DNA of 64,000 bases from an uncultured Selenomonadales bacterium (GCA_947165145.1 CAMUZG010000001.1:57145-121144); one strand, 5' to 3'. Shown: positions 27,157 through 37,665, counted from the stretch's first letter. Numbers and translations are program-made. The notes: generated by a model not told the origin, from the sequence alone.

Positions 27157-29832
27157 TCAGCTTCTCAAGGTTGCGCCGAAGTCCTTTTCAACCGCCGCCA
27201 AAATGTTTTGGAACGCCGCATCAGCCTCGGTGTCGGTGAGTGTGCGCTCATTGGAACGGAACTCAATCGCGAACGCCAAAGATTTTTTGTCGGCAGAAAT
27301 TCTTTCGCCGGTGTACACGTCGAACAACGTCACGCTCTTCAGGAAGTTGCCGCCGTTCTTCGTGATGACGCGCTCAACATCGCCCGCAGACGTGTCGTGG
27401 TCAACGAGAATCGCCAAATCGCGGCTGATTGACGGATACTTCGGCAGACTCTCCAAGCTGAACTTTTTGGCGGCGAATTTCTGCAACGTGTCAATTTCTG
27501 CCTCGAAGACGTAAATTTTTTTGCGAATGCCTAAAGCCTCAGCGACCGCAGGATGAACTTCGCCGACCGTAACGAGAACATCGCGACCTTTCTTGAAGAC
27601 AGCGGTTTTGCCAGGGTGCAAAGCGTAATGTTCGCCCGACTCGACGCTGTAATTACCAATCGACAAGCCCGCAAGTAATTCCTCGACGAGACCTTTTGCG
27701 TCGTAGAAATCAATCTGCGCGGCGTCCTGCGACCAACCTTTAGGTTCGCGACGACCCATCAGCAATCCGACAAGTTGTTGACGTTCAATCGGTTGTTCGG
27801 TTACGGGCAATTCCTTCGGCAGGAAAATCGGTGCAATGTCGAACAGGCGGACGTCTTCGTTTTTGCGGGCGAAATTTCTCGCGGCGTTCTCGAAAATTGA
27901 CGCAAGCAACGTCGTGCGCAAGAGCGGTGCCTCGTCGGTGAGCGGGTTCATTATCGGCACGGCTTGACGCAATTTTGAATCGGCAGGAATTTGCATTTTG
28001 TCGAACATTTGCTCGCTGGTGAAGGCGAACGATAATTCTTCACACAAACCGAAGCCAGACAGAATTTTTTTCACGCGGTCGATAAAATTTTGCGTCGGCG
28101 ACTGATGACCTTGCTGATTGCCTTTTGGCAGTGTCGACGGAATTTTATCGAAGCCGTAAATCCGCGCGACTTCTTCCGACAAATCTTCAGGCAGATGAAC
28201 ATCGTTGCGCCAATCGGGTACGGTGACTTCAAAGGCGGAAGAAATTTTCATGTCGACGGTTTTAACCATGTCGCCGACCGCCGAGCTGATGTTCTTGACG
28301 AATTCATCAACGCCCGAATCCTCGACAGCGTCTTGAGCTTTGTCGGCACTTTTGAACAGCCCGCTGAACGTCGCGCCGATATTCTTCATGAAGCCTTCAA
28401 GGTTCGACTTTTCGCCGATTTTCCGCGCCGCTTTGCTGATATTTTTTGTCGCGGTGGCAAACTTATCGACAACCTCGTCGGTCATTTCCTCGACTTTGTT
28501 GATTGGGTCAACGTCGAAGCCGAGAGCCTCCAACACGTCAACAATCTCCTCGTCGGTGTAAGCGGTGCCGAGTCGAGCGTTAATCTGCGCGGACGTGAAC
28601 TTTATTTTGACTTTGGGCTTTGGATTCGGGTAAACGTCGACGACACCTTTGCAGACGTTGCAAGCGTCCATGTCCTGCAGAAGTTGAGCAACACGGTCGA
28701 GAGCGTCGACGGTTCCGTTGATGTTGGTGCCGCGTTCAAAACGTCCCGATGCCTCGGAATGAATGCCGACTGCGCGACTTGTGCGACGAATCGACGCCGA
28801 ATTAAAGCACGCCGCCTCCAAGATGACGGTTGTGGTTGATTCAGTTATTTCGCTTTCAAAGCCGCCCATAATGCCCGCAAGACCTGCAGCTTTTTCCGCG
28901 TCAGCAATGACGAGTTCGCCGCCCTTCGCAAGCCGGTTCGTGTCGTCGAGCGTGTGAAGTGGTTCGCCTTTGACGGCACGCCGCGCAGTAAGTTGATGCC
29001 ACGTGACTTTATCGTAGTCGTAAGCATGTAACGGTTGTCCAAGCTCAAGCATGACAAAATTCGTTGCGTCGACGACGTTGTTAATTGCACGCATGCCTGC
29101 GCCTTCGAGACGTTTGACAATCCAATCGGGCGACGGAGCAAGCTTAACGTTCGTGAGCACCCGCGCAGAAAATCTGGAGCATAAATCGGGCGCGTCAATG
29201 GCAATCTTGACCAAATCATCAGCTGAGCGGCTATCGTCTTCGTCAACGTCAATTTCGGGATAACGCGGAGTTTTGCCCGTCAGAACAGCGAGTTCACGCA
29301 CGAGACCGATAACGCTGAAACAATCGCCGCGATTGGCAGTGAGTTCAAATTCCAAAATGTCATCGTCGAGTCCGAGAACTTCTGCGGCGGGAATACCGAT
29401 TGGCGTATCTTTGGGCAAAATGTAAATTCCGTCAACCGCGTCCGTCACGTCAAGTTTAAGTTCTTCCGCCGAACACAACATGCCGTTTGAAGCGACGCCG
29501 CGCATTTTGCCTTTGGAAATTTTTTTGCCGCAAGGTAAATTCGCACCGACGAGCGCGACAGGTACGATTTGACCTTCCGCGACGTTCTGCGCACCCGTGA
29601 CGATTTGCAGAAGATTTTCCGCACCGATGTTCATTTGGCAAATTTGCAAGTGATCGCTGTCGGGGTGAGCCTTCAACTCTTCAATGCGACCCGTCACGAC
29701 TTTTTCGAGACCTTCGCCCGCGTGAATCACGTTTTCGACGGGAATGCCCGCCAGCGTGAATTTGTCCGCCAACTCGTCCGCCGTCAAATCTATGTCAATG
29801 TAATCCTTCAGCCATTTGGTAGAAACTTGCAC
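27157..29832 (-). CDS. pheT: phenylalanyl-tRNA synthetase beta chain with an about 90-residue insertion
   Basis: PheT carries the tRNA-binding and editing modules of the PheS2PheT2 enzyme. An N-terminal tRNA-binding (EMAP-like) domain is at about 40-150, B3/B4 editing at 210-390, B5 from about 400, and an anticodon-binding domain at the C-terminus (PKYPSISRDLAILVD...). Length is 891, against about 800 in relatives. The excess is a Lys/Ala/Val-rich helical insert at residues about 442-533 (NKVEEMTDEVVDKFATATKN...FSGLFKSADKAQ) splitting B5 between ALGFDVDP and FEVTVPDWRNDVHLPEDL. The frame is intact and flanking motifs are normal. It is 12 nt from pheS. Confidence 0.95.
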   Translation of the reverse strand: MQVSTKWLKDYIDIDLTADELADKFTLAGIPVENVIHAGEGLEKVVTGRIEELKAHPDSDHLQICQMNIGAENLLQIVTGAQNVAEGQIVPVALVGANLPCGKKISKGKMRGVASNGMLCSAEELKLDVTDAVDGIYILPKDTPIGIPAAEVLGLDDDILEFELTANRGDCFSVIGLVRELAVLTGKTPRYPEIDVDEDDSRSADDLVKIAIDAPDLCSRFSARVLTNVKLAPSPDWIVKRLEGAGMRAINNVVDATNFVMLELGQPLHAYDYDKVTWHQLTARRAVKGEPLHTLDDTNRLAKGGELVIADAEKAAGLAGIMGGFESEITESTTTVILEAACFNSASIRRTSRAVGIHSEASGRFERGTNINGTVDALDRVAQLLQDMDACNVCKGVVDVYPNPKPKVKIKFTSAQINARLGTAYTDEEIVDVLEALGFDVDPINKVEEMTDEVVDKFATATKNISKAARKIGEKSNLEGFMKNIGATFSGLFKSADKAQDAVEDSGVDEFVKNISSAVGDMVKTVDMKISSAFEVTVPDWRNDVHLPEDLSEEVARIYGFDKIPSTLPKGNQQGHQSPTQNFIDRVKKILSGFGLCEELSFAFTSEQMFDKMQIPADSKLRQAVPIMNPLTDEAPLLRTTLLASIFENAARNFARKNEDVRLFDIAPIFLPKELPVTEQPIERQQLVGLLMGRREPKGWSQDAAQIDFYDAKGLVEELLAGLSIGNYSVESGEHYALHPGKTAVFKKGRDVLVTVGEVHPAVAEALGIRKKIYVFEAEIDTLQKFAAKKFSLESLPKYPSISRDLAILVDHDTSAGDVERVITKNGGNFLKSVTLFDVYTGERISADKKSLAFAIEFRSNERTLTDTEADAAFQNILAAVEKDFGATLRS

Positions 29833-29844
29833 AAAATCACCGCC

Positions 29845-30870
29845 TCAAAATTGTTTCAAGAACCGCACGTCGTTATCGTAAAGCAAGCGCATATCGTCGA
29901 GACCGTAAGTCAACATCGCAATCCGTTCAATGCCCATGCCGAACGCAAAGCCGCTAACTTTGTCGGGGTCGTAGCCGCTCATCTTTAGAACATCGGGATG
30001 AACCATGCCCGCGCCTAAAATCTCAAGCCAGCCAGTGCCTTGACAGACTTTGCAACCTTCGCCGTGACACATTACGCAGGAAACGTCGACTTCCGCGCTC
30101 GGCTCCGTGAATGGGAAGAAACTCGGACGCAATCTGATTTTGGTTTTCTCGCCGAAAATTTTCTTGCTGAAGTCCTCAAGCGTGCCTTTCAAATCTGCAA
30201 AGCTGATTCCCTTGTCGATAACGAGACCTTCAACCTGCGTGAACATCGGCGAGTGCGAAGCGTCATAATCATCGCGGCGATATACTCTGCCAGGCGCAAT
30301 CATGCGAATCGGTTCGTTGTCGTGATGACGTTCCATTGTCCGCGCCTGCACCGGTGAAGTCTGCGTTCTCAGCAAAATTTCCTCGGTAATGTAAAACGAA
30401 TCTTGCATATCGCGGGCGGGGTGATCTTTCGGCAGATTGAGTGCCTCGAAATTGTAATAATCTGTTTCGACTTCGGGACCTTCCTCGACGCTGTAGCCCA
30501 TGCTTACGAAAATTTCTTTCACGCGATTGAGCGTCAACGTGAGCGGGTGAAGATGACCTTCGTGCACGCGACGACCAGGCAACGTGACGTCAATACGTTC
30601 TGCCGCCAATTTTGCTTGAAGTTCCGCTGTTTTGAGCTCGGAATTTTTGTCCGCGATAAGCTGTTCAATTTCCCGTCTTGCGTCGTTGACTATCTGCCCG
30701 ACAATCGGACGCTCTTCCGCCGTTAATTTGCTCATGCCGCGAAGTAAGGCAGTGAGTTCGCCTTTCTTGCCCAAAAATTTTACGCGCACGTCGTCGAGTT
30801 CTTTCAGCGTCGATGATGCGTTGACAGCCTCGTTCGCACGCCCGCGCAGTTCGTTTATCTGCTGTTCCAC
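29845..30870 (-). CDS. pheS: phenylalanyl-tRNA synthetase alpha chain
   Basis: The catalytic subunit that charges tRNA(Phe). It has 341 residues from GTG 30870 after CGGAGG. Class II motif 2 is seen in [31 protein letters not shown] and motif 3 in [22 protein letters not shown]. The upstream region lacks a T-box; instead a heptad inverted repeat fills the gap to the preceding gene. Confidence 0.96.
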   Translation of the reverse strand: MEQQINELRGRANEAVNASSTLKELDDVRVKFLGKKGELTALLRGMSKLTAEERPIVGQIVNDARREIEQLIADKNSELKTAELQAKLAAERIDVTLPGRRVHEGHLHPLTLTLNRVKEIFVSMGYSVEEGPEVETDYYNFEALNLPKDHPARDMQDSFYITEEILLRTQTSPVQARTMERHHDNEPIRMIAPGRVYRRDDYDASHSPMFTQVEGLVIDKGISFADLKGTLEDFSKKIFGEKTKIRLRPSFFPFTEPSAEVDVSCVMCHGEGCKVCQGTGWLEILGAGMVHPDVLKMSGYDPDKVSGFAFGMGIERIAMLTYGLDDMRLLYDNDVRFLKQF

Positions 30871-30890
30871 TAATAAGCCTCCGTTCTAAC

Positions 30891-30968
30891 AATTTGGAAT
30901 TAGGAATTTGGAATTGGGAATTAGATGGCGTCAAATAATTCCACATTCCTAATTCCACATTCCTAATT
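30891..30968. repeat. heptad inverted-repeat element, nirJ/pheS junction
   Basis: Left arm 30891-30923 (TTGGAAT/TAGGAAT units), loop of about 13 nt (GATGGCGTCAAAT) and right arm 30937-30968 (ATTCCAC/ATTCCTA units). Read on the transcribed minus strand it is a long imperfect stem-loop that ends 4 nt before the CGGAGG of pheS. Its far arm supplies the TAG stop of the radical SAM gene. Confidence 0.85.
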
Positions 30969-32135
30969 AATCTCAGCGTCGGTTAAGTAGCATGAAGGAT
31001 CGCTCGCCCAAAAATCGCCCGTGACTGCCTCGGCTCGTGTGCGGAAATTTCCGTTGCAGTTGTCCAAAAATTTACAGCGTGCACAGCGTCCTTTCAACAG
31101 CGGTTTACGATTTTTCAAGCCCGCGAGAATCGGATTGCTCAAATCAGTCCAAATGTCGCCGAATTTTCTTTCGCGAACATTGCCGAACGTGTGATGTTGC
31201 GTGAATTGGTCGGGGTGCACGTAGCCGAGCGGATCGACTTCGCCGAACGCAATGCCCGAACGATTCCCGCCGTTCATGCTGATGAATTTCCGAATCTGCG
31301 CGGCTTGAGCGTCATCACCTTCAGCAAGTGCCTTAAGGTACATGTACACGCCGTCGCAGTGGTTGTCGACCGTCAAAATTTCCTTTTTGAGTCCGCGCAG
31401 AGCAAAATCCTTCGTGCGGCGAATAATCGTGTCCATAGCTTGCCGAGACTCCTCAGGCGTAACATCTTCGTCGAGCATCTGACTTCCGCGACCCGAATAA
31501 ACCAAGTGGTAGAAGCAGACGCGATTAATCTTCTCCGCCTCGATGAAGTCAAAAATTTTGTCGAGCTCCTCGAAATTGTGATGATTAATCGTGAAGCGCA
31601 AACCGACGCGTTGACCGACAGCAACGCAATTTTCAATGCCGTTCATTGCACGTTGAAAAGCACCTTCGACGCCGCGAAATTTGTCGTTGACTTCCTGCAG
31701 ACCGTCAAGCGAAATGCCGACGTAACCAACGCCGAGATTTTTAATTTCTTGAGCGACTTCGCGGGTGATTAGCGTGCCGTTCGTCGAGAGTGTCGGGCGA
31801 ACTTTTTTTTCTGCGGCATAGGCAGCCAACTCAAAGAAATCGGGACGAATCAGCGGTTCGCCGCCCGAAAACAAAAGCACAGGAACTTTGAAGTCAGCAA
31901 GGTCGTCGATAAATTTTTTCGCCTCGGCAGTCGTGAGCTCGTCTTGATATTTGCGCGAATCCGAATTCATGTAGCAGTGGCGACATTTCAAGTTGCAGGT
32001 GCGAGTTGAATTCCACACGACGACAGGTCCGACGCCAGCCGCCGCGCCGTTACGCATCTTGTGAGCGTCCTCGGTGTATCGCAGTGTGTCGCCAAAGTAA
32101 TCGTCGGCAAAGAGCAACTTCGTTACGCTGATCAT
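30963..32135 (-). CDS. radical SAM protein of the NirJ1/AhbC type (heme biosynthesis candidate)
   Basis: A 390-residue iron-sulfur enzyme. The radical SAM cluster motif CNLKCRHC is at about residues 48-55 and FSGGEP (SAM contact) follows. The N-terminus (MISVTKLLFADDYFGDTLRY...GVGPVVVWNSTRTCN) closely resembles NirJ1-type proteins of Firmicutes proposed to act in siroheme-dependent heme formation. The C-terminal Cys cluster (CARCKFLDNCNGNFRTRAE...DPSC) fits the SPASM/twitch part. Other SPASM enzymes are possible. It follows fhaA by 21 nt; the neighbours give no pathway support. The last codon and stop (N-TAG) lie in the repeat arm. Confidence 0.72.
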   Translation of the reverse strand: MISVTKLLFADDYFGDTLRYTEDAHKMRNGAAAGVGPVVVWNSTRTCNLKCRHCYMNSDSRKYQDELTTAEAKKFIDDLADFKVPVLLFSGGEPLIRPDFFELAAYAAEKKVRPTLSTNGTLITREVAQEIKNLGVGYVGISLDGLQEVNDKFRGVEGAFQRAMNGIENCVAVGQRVGLRFTINHHNFEELDKIFDFIEAEKINRVCFYHLVYSGRGSQMLDEDVTPEESRQAMDTIIRRTKDFALRGLKKEILTVDNHCDGVYMYLKALAEGDDAQAAQIRKFISMNGGNRSGIAFGEVDPLGYVHPDQFTQHHTFGNVRERKFGDIWTDLSNPILAGLKNRKPLLKGRCARCKFLDNCNGNFRTRAEAVTGDFWASDPSCYLTDAEIN

Positions 32136-32156
32136 AAAAAAATTTCCCTCCGTGCC

Positions 32157-32930
32157 TCATAAAACCTTGTAAGTCAGCATCGTGTTGCCAATCAAAATTT
32201 TATCGCCGTTACGGAGCTCGTGGCGGCTCACAGGCTTGTCGTTGACGATTGTGCCATTGAGACTGCCCGCGTCGTAAATGACGTGTCTGTGGCGTTCGTA
32301 GGCGATGTAAGCGTGAATCCGCGAAACACTCTCATCATCAAGCACGAAATCGTTTGTGTCTTTGCGACCGAGATAAACCTGCCGTTCGCCGAAAACAATT
32401 TCCTGGTTCGTCAAATCCGTGATGACCGCCAAATCGTATTCCGTCCGCCGCGAAAGGCTCGTGCGCATGCTCCTAACGATTCGGGTTTTGTCGGCGATGA
32501 TGGTGTCGTCCTTGTCGTCCGAATCGATATTTTCAATCAGCGTGTGCGACAGCACGTCATTTTCAAGATTGATAGTCTCGTCTTCCTGCGCGGACTCGTC
32601 GACATACTTTGCGACAATGACAATGGCATCTTCGCTGTCGGCGGAAGACTTCGCGATTTTGATTGAAAGTTTGCCGTCCATGAAACAATTTTCGCGAATG
32701 ACTTTGCGTTCAACCGCCTCGTGCAAATTTTTAATCAGACGCGCCGCGCTCAATCGGTGGCAATCGTCCGCGCACAGGTAAATCGTGTAGGAATTGGGCA
32801 CGAGATTATCTTTGGTCTTTTGCTTGGTGACTTCGCGTTCAAGAGCCTTGATGAGCCCGTTCGGTGAGACTTCGCCGCGCTTTTGAAAGAGACTGGCAAG
32901 TTGATCGGTTATCACGCTCGCAAAGTTCAA
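32157..32930 (-). CDS. FHA-domain protein, FhaA-like (DUF3662 plus FHA)
   Basis: 257 residues. Residues 1-120 match the FhaA N-terminal domain (GLIKALEREVTKQK..., VPNSYTIYLC). A variable acidic linker follows, and residues 165-257 form an FHA domain with GRKDTNDFVLDDESVSRIHAYI and GSLNGTIVNDKPV, the conserved Gly-Arg, Ser-Arg-x-His and Asn-Gly phosphothreonine contacts. Such proteins read Ser/Thr-kinase signals in cell-wall control. No kinase gene is present here. The GGGGG-containing SD is directly preceded by a heptad element. Confidence 0.85.
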   Translation of the reverse strand: MNFASVITDQLASLFQKRGEVSPNGLIKALEREVTKQKTKDNLVPNSYTIYLCADDCHRLSAARLIKNLHEAVERKVIRENCFMDGKLSIKIAKSSADSEDAIVIVAKYVDESAQEDETINLENDVLSHTLIENIDSDDKDDTIIADKTRIVRSMRTSLSRRTEYDLAVITDLTNQEIVFGERQVYLGRKDTNDFVLDDESVSRIHAYIAYERHRHVIYDAGSLNGTIVNDKPVSRHELRNGDKILIGNTMLTYKVL

Positions 32931-32950
32931 GTGCGACGCCCCCTTCTAAC

Positions 32951-33030
32951 AATTTGGAATTAGGAATTTGGAATTAGGAATTGAGAACGCGGCAAATAAT
33001 TCCACATTCCTAATTTCACATTCCAAATTT
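32951..33030. repeat. heptad inverted-repeat element, rplQ/fhaA junction
   Basis: Arms 32951-32982 and 32998-33030 with loop GAGAACGCGGCAAAT. The left arm and the seven nt before it (TTCTAAC) are the same as at 30884-30916. The loop is nearly that of the rpsL/rpsG copy (GAGAACGCCTCAAGT). Confidence 0.85.
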
Positions 33031-33068
33031 AAAAAAAATGCTCTCCGACGCGAAATCGGACAGCATCT
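33031..33068 (-). terminator. terminator of the ribosomal supercluster (after rplQ)
   Basis: Minus strand ATGCTGTCCGA/TCGGAGAGCAT stem with one G-G mismatch, loop TTTCGCG, then TTTTTTT running into the heptad element. Confidence 0.85.
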
Positions 33069-33088
33069 TTTCTATCGTTCGGAAAAAT

Positions 33089-33427
33089 TTATACCAGCTC
33101 GATTAAAACCATTGGCGCAGCGTCACCACGACGGGGCGCAAGTTTCAAAATTCTGGTGTAACCGCCGGCACGTTCGCTGTATTTTGCGGGTATCTCCTCG
33201 AAAATTTTATGTACAACGTCCGCGTCCGCGACGAGATTTATGGCTTGACGGCGTGAACTGAGGTCGCCGCGTTTGGCAAGTGTGATGACTTTTTCGGCGA
33301 ATTTACGCAACTCTTTGGCGCGAGCTTCGGTCGTCTCAATGCGATTGTACGTGAAGAACGCGTTCAACAAGCTTTTGAACATTGCCTTGCGTGCGCCGGA
33401 ATTTCTGCCGAGTTTCCTGTAGCTCAT
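33089..33427 (-). CDS. rplQ: 50S ribosomal protein L17
   Basis: 112 residues, [25 protein letters not shown], the usual bacterial L17 length and start. It binds 23S rRNA near the exit tunnel. It is the last gene of the cluster, 27 nt after rpoA. Confidence 0.97.
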   Translation of the reverse strand: MSYRKLGRNSGARKAMFKSLLNAFFTYNRIETTEARAKELRKFAEKVITLAKRGDLSSRRQAINLVADADVVHKIFEEIPAKYSERAGGYTRILKLAPRRGDAAPMVLIELV

Positions 33428-33454
33428 GAAAAAATTTCCTCCTTCCTGCGAGAA

Positions 33455-34561
33455 TCAATCGTCCAACATGTTTATGTTGTTAATGTTCGGCGACGGCTTA
33501 AACGAGACGCCGAGACTGTCCATCGTGTTCTTTATCTCCTCGAACGACTTGCGACCGAGATTGCGAACTTTCATCATTTCCTCTTCGGTTTTGTCAGCAA
33601 GATCGGCGACAATGTGAATGCCTGCGCGTTTTAGACAATTCGTTGAGCGAACGGAAAGTTCAAGGTCTTCAATCGGCTTGGCAAGATTTTTGTCAAGCGT
33701 GACGGCAACTTCGTCTTCGGGCTCCTTGTCGGCGTCGTCAATGTCTTCTTCGGGCTCTTCGATTTCAACGCCGTCCATGTTTTGGAAAAGGCGCATGTGA
33801 GCGATTAGGATTGCCGACGCTTTGGAAACAGCCTCTTCGGGGCGAAGCGTGCCGTTCGTCCAAACTTCGAGTGTGAGTTTGTCGAAGTCCATTTCGTTGC
33901 CGACGCGGGTCGGTTGCACGTCGTAATTGACGCGCAGGACGGGCGAGAAGATTGAATCAATCGGTATGGTGCCGATGATGTCGTCGGGATTTTTATTTTT
34001 CTCCGCCTGATCGTAGCCGCGTCCACTGCGAGCCGTCATTTCGATTCTGAGCTTGCCAGTTTCGTTAAGCCAGGCAATGTGCAGGTTCGGATTGAGAATT
34101 TCGATGCTGGGGTCGCAATCGATGTCCTCGGCAGTGACTTCCCTGCGCCCGCCGGAATGTTTACCGCCTTTAATCTCTTCCTCGACGTCAACGTCAATTC
34201 GGAGCGTGTAAGTTTGCGGGGGAGTGGCGGACACTTGCGCGAACGGCTGATACGGTTGACTTTTTTCCTCGTCGACTTTAAGGCAAAGTTGCTTGATGTT
34301 CAGCACGATGTTTGTAACGTCCTCGCGCACACCTGGTATCGTTGAAAATTCGTGAAGTACGCCGTCAATGCGAATTGACGTGACGGCCGCGCCTTCCAAC
34401 GACGAAAGTAGCATTCTGCGCAGACTGTTGCCGATTGTGATACCGTAGCCGCGACCGAGTGGTTCGCAGACGAATTTGCCGTAGTGTTCGTCGTCGCTGA
34501 CCTCAACAAGTTCAATCTTCGGCGGCTTTTGGTTGTCGTTCTTATCGTTGTCGATATTCAA
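33455..34561 (-). CDS. rpoA: RNA polymerase alpha subunit with an extended domain 2
   Basis: Alpha dimerises to nucleate RNA polymerase and its C-terminal domain binds UP elements and activators. The SD AAAGGAG places the start at TTG 34561 (368 residues); the GTG 34579 used by the track overlaps the SD. The dimerisation motif GRGYGITIGNSLRRMLLSSLEGAAVTSI is normal. About 30-35 extra residues sit in domain 2 (EEKSQPYQPFAQVSATPPQT...EEIKGGKHSGGRR) before EVTAEDI, and the inter-domain linker is long and acidic (EEPEEDIDDADKEPEDE). The C-terminal ELSVRSTNCLKRAGI...VRNLGRKSFEEI is intact. Confidence 0.96.
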   Translation of the reverse strand: MNIDNDKNDNQKPPKIELVEVSDDEHYGKFVCEPLGRGYGITIGNSLRRMLLSSLEGAAVTSIRIDGVLHEFSTIPGVREDVTNIVLNIKQLCLKVDEEKSQPYQPFAQVSATPPQTYTLRIDVDVEEEIKGGKHSGGRREVTAEDIDCDPSIEILNPNLHIAWLNETGKLRIEMTARSGRGYDQAEKNKNPDDIIGTIPIDSIFSPVLRVNYDVQPTRVGNEMDFDKLTLEVWTNGTLRPEEAVSKASAILIAHMRLFQNMDGVEIEEPEEDIDDADKEPEDEVAVTLDKNLAKPIEDLELSVRSTNCLKRAGIHIVADLADKTEEEMMKVRNLGRKSFEEIKNTMDSLGVSFKPSPNINNINMLDD

Positions 34562-34609
34562 GAGATCCGCTCCTTTCACAGAAAAAATTCCATGTCGGAA
34601 GGGCTCGAA

Positions 34610-35215
34610 TTATCTGGAGTACAACTCGATGATGGACTGTTCGTTGACGGGAATGTCGCTGATGTCCTCGCGGGTGGGGAAGCGTGTAACCGAGCCTTTA
34701 AGGTTCGCTTGATTGCTGTCGAGCCACGGCGGTGCGCTCAAAGCGTTGTTGCTTTCTTTGAGAGCCTTGAAAATTTCTTTGCTCTGACTTTTTTCGCAGA
34801 CTTCGACGATGTCGCCGACGCTGATCAGTGCGGACGGAATGTCGACGCGTTTGCCGTTAACGGTGATGTGACCGTGGCAGACGAACTGACGAGCTTGACG
34901 GCGGGTGGTTGCGAAACCGAGACGGAAGACGACGTTATCAAGGCGACGTTCGAGCAAGATGAGCAGATTTTCGCCGGTGACGCCAGGCATCTTCTTTGCC
35001 TTCTCGTAGTAATTGCGGAATTGGCGTTCAAGGACGCCGTAGATAAATTTAGCTTTCTGTTTCTCTTTGAGCTGCAAGCCGTACTCGCTGACTTTGCGGG
35101 TCATGCGCTGTTGCGGATGTTTTTTCTCGCTGACTTTGCGCGAACGACCGATAACTGCTTGTTCAATTCCGAGTGCGCGGCAGCGTTTCAAAGCGGGAGT
35201 TCTGTCGATTGCCAT
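34610..35215 (-). CDS. rpsD: 30S ribosomal protein S4
   Basis: 201 residues with the S4 RNA-binding domain ([32 protein letters not shown]). It is a primary 16S binder and often an autogenous translational repressor of this alpha operon. The N-terminus lacks the zinc cysteines found in some S4 forms. The SD TTTGGAGG immediately follows a heptad tract. Confidence 0.97.
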   Translation of the reverse strand: MAIDRTPALKRCRALGIEQAVIGRSRKVSEKKHPQQRMTRKVSEYGLQLKEKQKAKFIYGVLERQFRNYYEKAKKMPGVTGENLLILLERRLDNVVFRLGFATTRRQARQFVCHGHITVNGKRVDIPSALISVGDIVEVCEKSQSKEIFKALKESNNALSAPPWLDSNQANLKGSVTRFPTREDISDIPVNEQSIIELYSR

Positions 35216-35227
35216 ATTTTTACCTCC

Positions 35228-35300
35228 AAATTAGGTTTCAGGTGTTAGGTTTTAGGTTTTAGGTTTGTAATTCCCAATTCCTAATTCCAAATTCCTAATT
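35228..35300. repeat. heptad element, rpsK/rpsD junction
   Basis: Two different 7-nt families face each other: TTAGGTT units (35230-35266) and ATTCCTA/ATTCCAA units (35269-35300). On the transcript TTAGG of one arm can pair with CCTAA of the other. The element ends at the rpsD SD. Confidence 0.8.
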
Positions 35301-35304
35301 GCTT

Positions 35305-35697
35305 TTAGACTCTGCGACGTTTGGGCGGACGGCAGCCGTTGTGGGGAATGGGCGTCACGTCTTTAATCATGTTGACTTCGAGACCCGTTGCCTGCAATGC
35401 GCGGATAGCCGCCTCGCGACCTGCACCGGGACCTTTAACGTAAACTTCGACTTGTTTCAAGCCGTGTTCCATAGCCGCTTTAGCCGCGACTTCTGCTGCC
35501 ATTTGTGCGGCGAAGGGTGTAGACTTTCGGGAGCCTCTGAAACCCAAACCGCCTGCTGATGCCCATGAAATTGCGTTGCCGCTTTTGTCGGTGAGTGTGA
35601 CAATCGTATTGTTAAACGTGGAGCTGATGTGCGCCACGCCGTATTCGATATTCTTGCGGACTTTCTTTTTGGCGCGAACTGTTCTCTTCGTTGCCAC
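35305..35697 (-). CDS. rpsK: 30S ribosomal protein S11
   Basis: 130 residues from GTG 35697 (SD AAGGAGG). [18 protein letters not shown], and the C-terminal [15 protein letters not shown], are diagnostic. It forms part of the 30S platform and mRNA exit site. Confidence 0.97.
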   Translation of the reverse strand: MATKRTVRAKKKVRKNIEYGVAHISSTFNNTIVTLTDKSGNAISWASAGGLGFRGSRKSTPFAAQMAAEVAAKAAMEHGLKQVEVYVKGPGAGREAAIRALQATGLEVNMIKDVTPIPHNGCRPPKRRRV

Positions 35698-35710
35698 CTG
35701 TCTGGACCTC

Positions 35711-35781
35711 CTTAGGGACTAGGGACTTGGGACTAGGGACTAGATTTTTAATTCCAAATTCCTAATTCCAAATTCCTAATT
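35711..35781. repeat. heptad element, rpsM/rpsK junction
   Basis: Units of GGGACTA (about 4.5 copies) face ATTCCAA/ATTCCTA units. On the transcript the first arm reads CTAGTCC repeats and ends in CCCTAAGGAGG, so the last unit merges with the rpsK SD. Confidence 0.82.
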
Positions 35782-35785
35782 GAAA

Positions 35786-36160
35786 TCAGTCTTTCTTTTT
35801 GCCGCCCTGAACGAGCTTTTTGGGACCTTTGCGAGTGCGAGCGTTGTTTTTGGTGTTTTGCCCACGAACAGGGAGACCGAGACGGTGACGGCGTCCGCGA
35901 TAACAGCCAATATCAATGAGTCGCTTGATGTCCATCTGAATGTCGCGGCGAAGGTCGCCCTCCACAACGTAATTGTGATCGATGGCATCACGAAGTTTGA
36001 CAACCTCGTCATCCGTGAGATCTTTCGTCCGAGTGTCGGGGTTAATGCCCGTCATTGCAAGGATTTTCTGTGACGTGGGCAGCCCGATTCCGAAAATATA
36101 CGTCAGAGCGTATTCGATTCTTTTGTCACGTGGCAAATCTACACCGGCTATACGTGCCAT
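35786..36160 (-). CDS. rpsM: 30S ribosomal protein S13
   Basis: 124 residues, [26 protein letters not shown]. It contacts the 50S subunit and the A/P-site tRNAs. The C-terminal basic tail ([17 protein letters not shown]) is complete. Its SD AAGGAGG follows directly on the rpmJ stop. Confidence 0.97.
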   Translation of the reverse strand: MARIAGVDLPRDKRIEYALTYIFGIGLPTSQKILAMTGINPDTRTKDLTDDEVVKLRDAIDHNYVVEGDLRRDIQMDIKRLIDIGCYRGRRHRLGLPVRGQNTKNNARTRKGPKKLVQGGKKKD

Positions 36161-36175
36161 AAAATTTTCACCTCC

Positions 36176-36289
36176 TTAACCTTGACGTTGTTTGTGCTTG
36201 GGATTTTCGCAGATAACCATAACGCGCCCTTTGCGCTTGATGATTTTGCATTTGTCGCACATTTTTTTGACTGACGGTCTGACTTTCAT
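36176..36289 (-). CDS. rpmJ: 50S ribosomal protein L36 (zinc type)
   Basis: Too short for the ORF track: 37 codons reading [20 protein letters not shown]...[13 protein letters not shown]. The C-x2-C...C-x4-H zinc ligands are all present, so this is the zinc-binding paralogue. The SD GGAGGCG precedes the ATG at 36289. It lies between infA and rpsM as expected. Confidence 0.96.
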   Translation of the reverse strand: MKVRPSVKKMCDKCKIIKRKGRVMVICENPKHKQRQG

Positions 36290-36346
36290 TTTGCCGCCTC
36301 CTAAACGATTCGATAATGTATCACGTTTTCCGATTGTTGTCCACAA

Positions 36347-36565
36347 TTATTTGAAACGATAAGTGATTCTGCCGCGAGTTAAATCGTACGGCGTCAATTC
36401 GATTGTAACTTTGTCGCCTGGAAGGATTCGGATAAAGTTCATGCGAATTTTGCCGGAAACGTGCGCCAAAATTTTGTGTCCATTTTCCAATTCGACTTGG
36501 AACATTGCGTTCGGCAGAGCCTCCAAAACTTTTCCTTCGACTTCGATAACGTCTTGCTTTGACAT
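36347..36565 (-). CDS. infA: translation initiation factor IF-1
   Basis: 72 residues, [30 protein letters not shown]: the OB-fold factor that blocks the A site during initiation. The C-terminal [12 protein letters not shown] is intact. The gene for methionine aminopeptidase (map), often just upstream in Firmicutes, is absent; adk precedes it directly. Confidence 0.97.
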   Translation of the reverse strand: MSKQDVIEVEGKVLEALPNAMFQVELENGHKILAHVSGKIRMNFIRILPGDKVTIELTPYDLTRGRITYRFK

Positions 36566-36581
36566 GGGTGTCTCCTCCGGT

Positions 36582-37633
<1,052 letters not shown>

Positions 37634-37635
<2 letters not shown>

Positions 37636-37665
37636 TCCTAATTCCTAATTCCTAATTCCTCATTT
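37634..37665. repeat. right arm of the heptad inverted pair flanking the S23-like gene
   Basis: ATTCCTA units (four), inverted relative to 37216-37254. On the transcript the units read TTAGGAA and end directly at the ATG of the four-helix-bundle gene. The end also reaches the secY stop. Confidence 0.85.

Noticed and set aside
30871-30962. T-box leader before pheST
   Set aside because: No specifier stem, T-box sequence or terminator; the whole gap is a heptad element.
30891-33030. Heptad elements as CRISPR arrays
   Set aside because: Units are 7 nt with no spacers and they form inverted arms, unlike 25-40 bp direct repeats with unique spacers.
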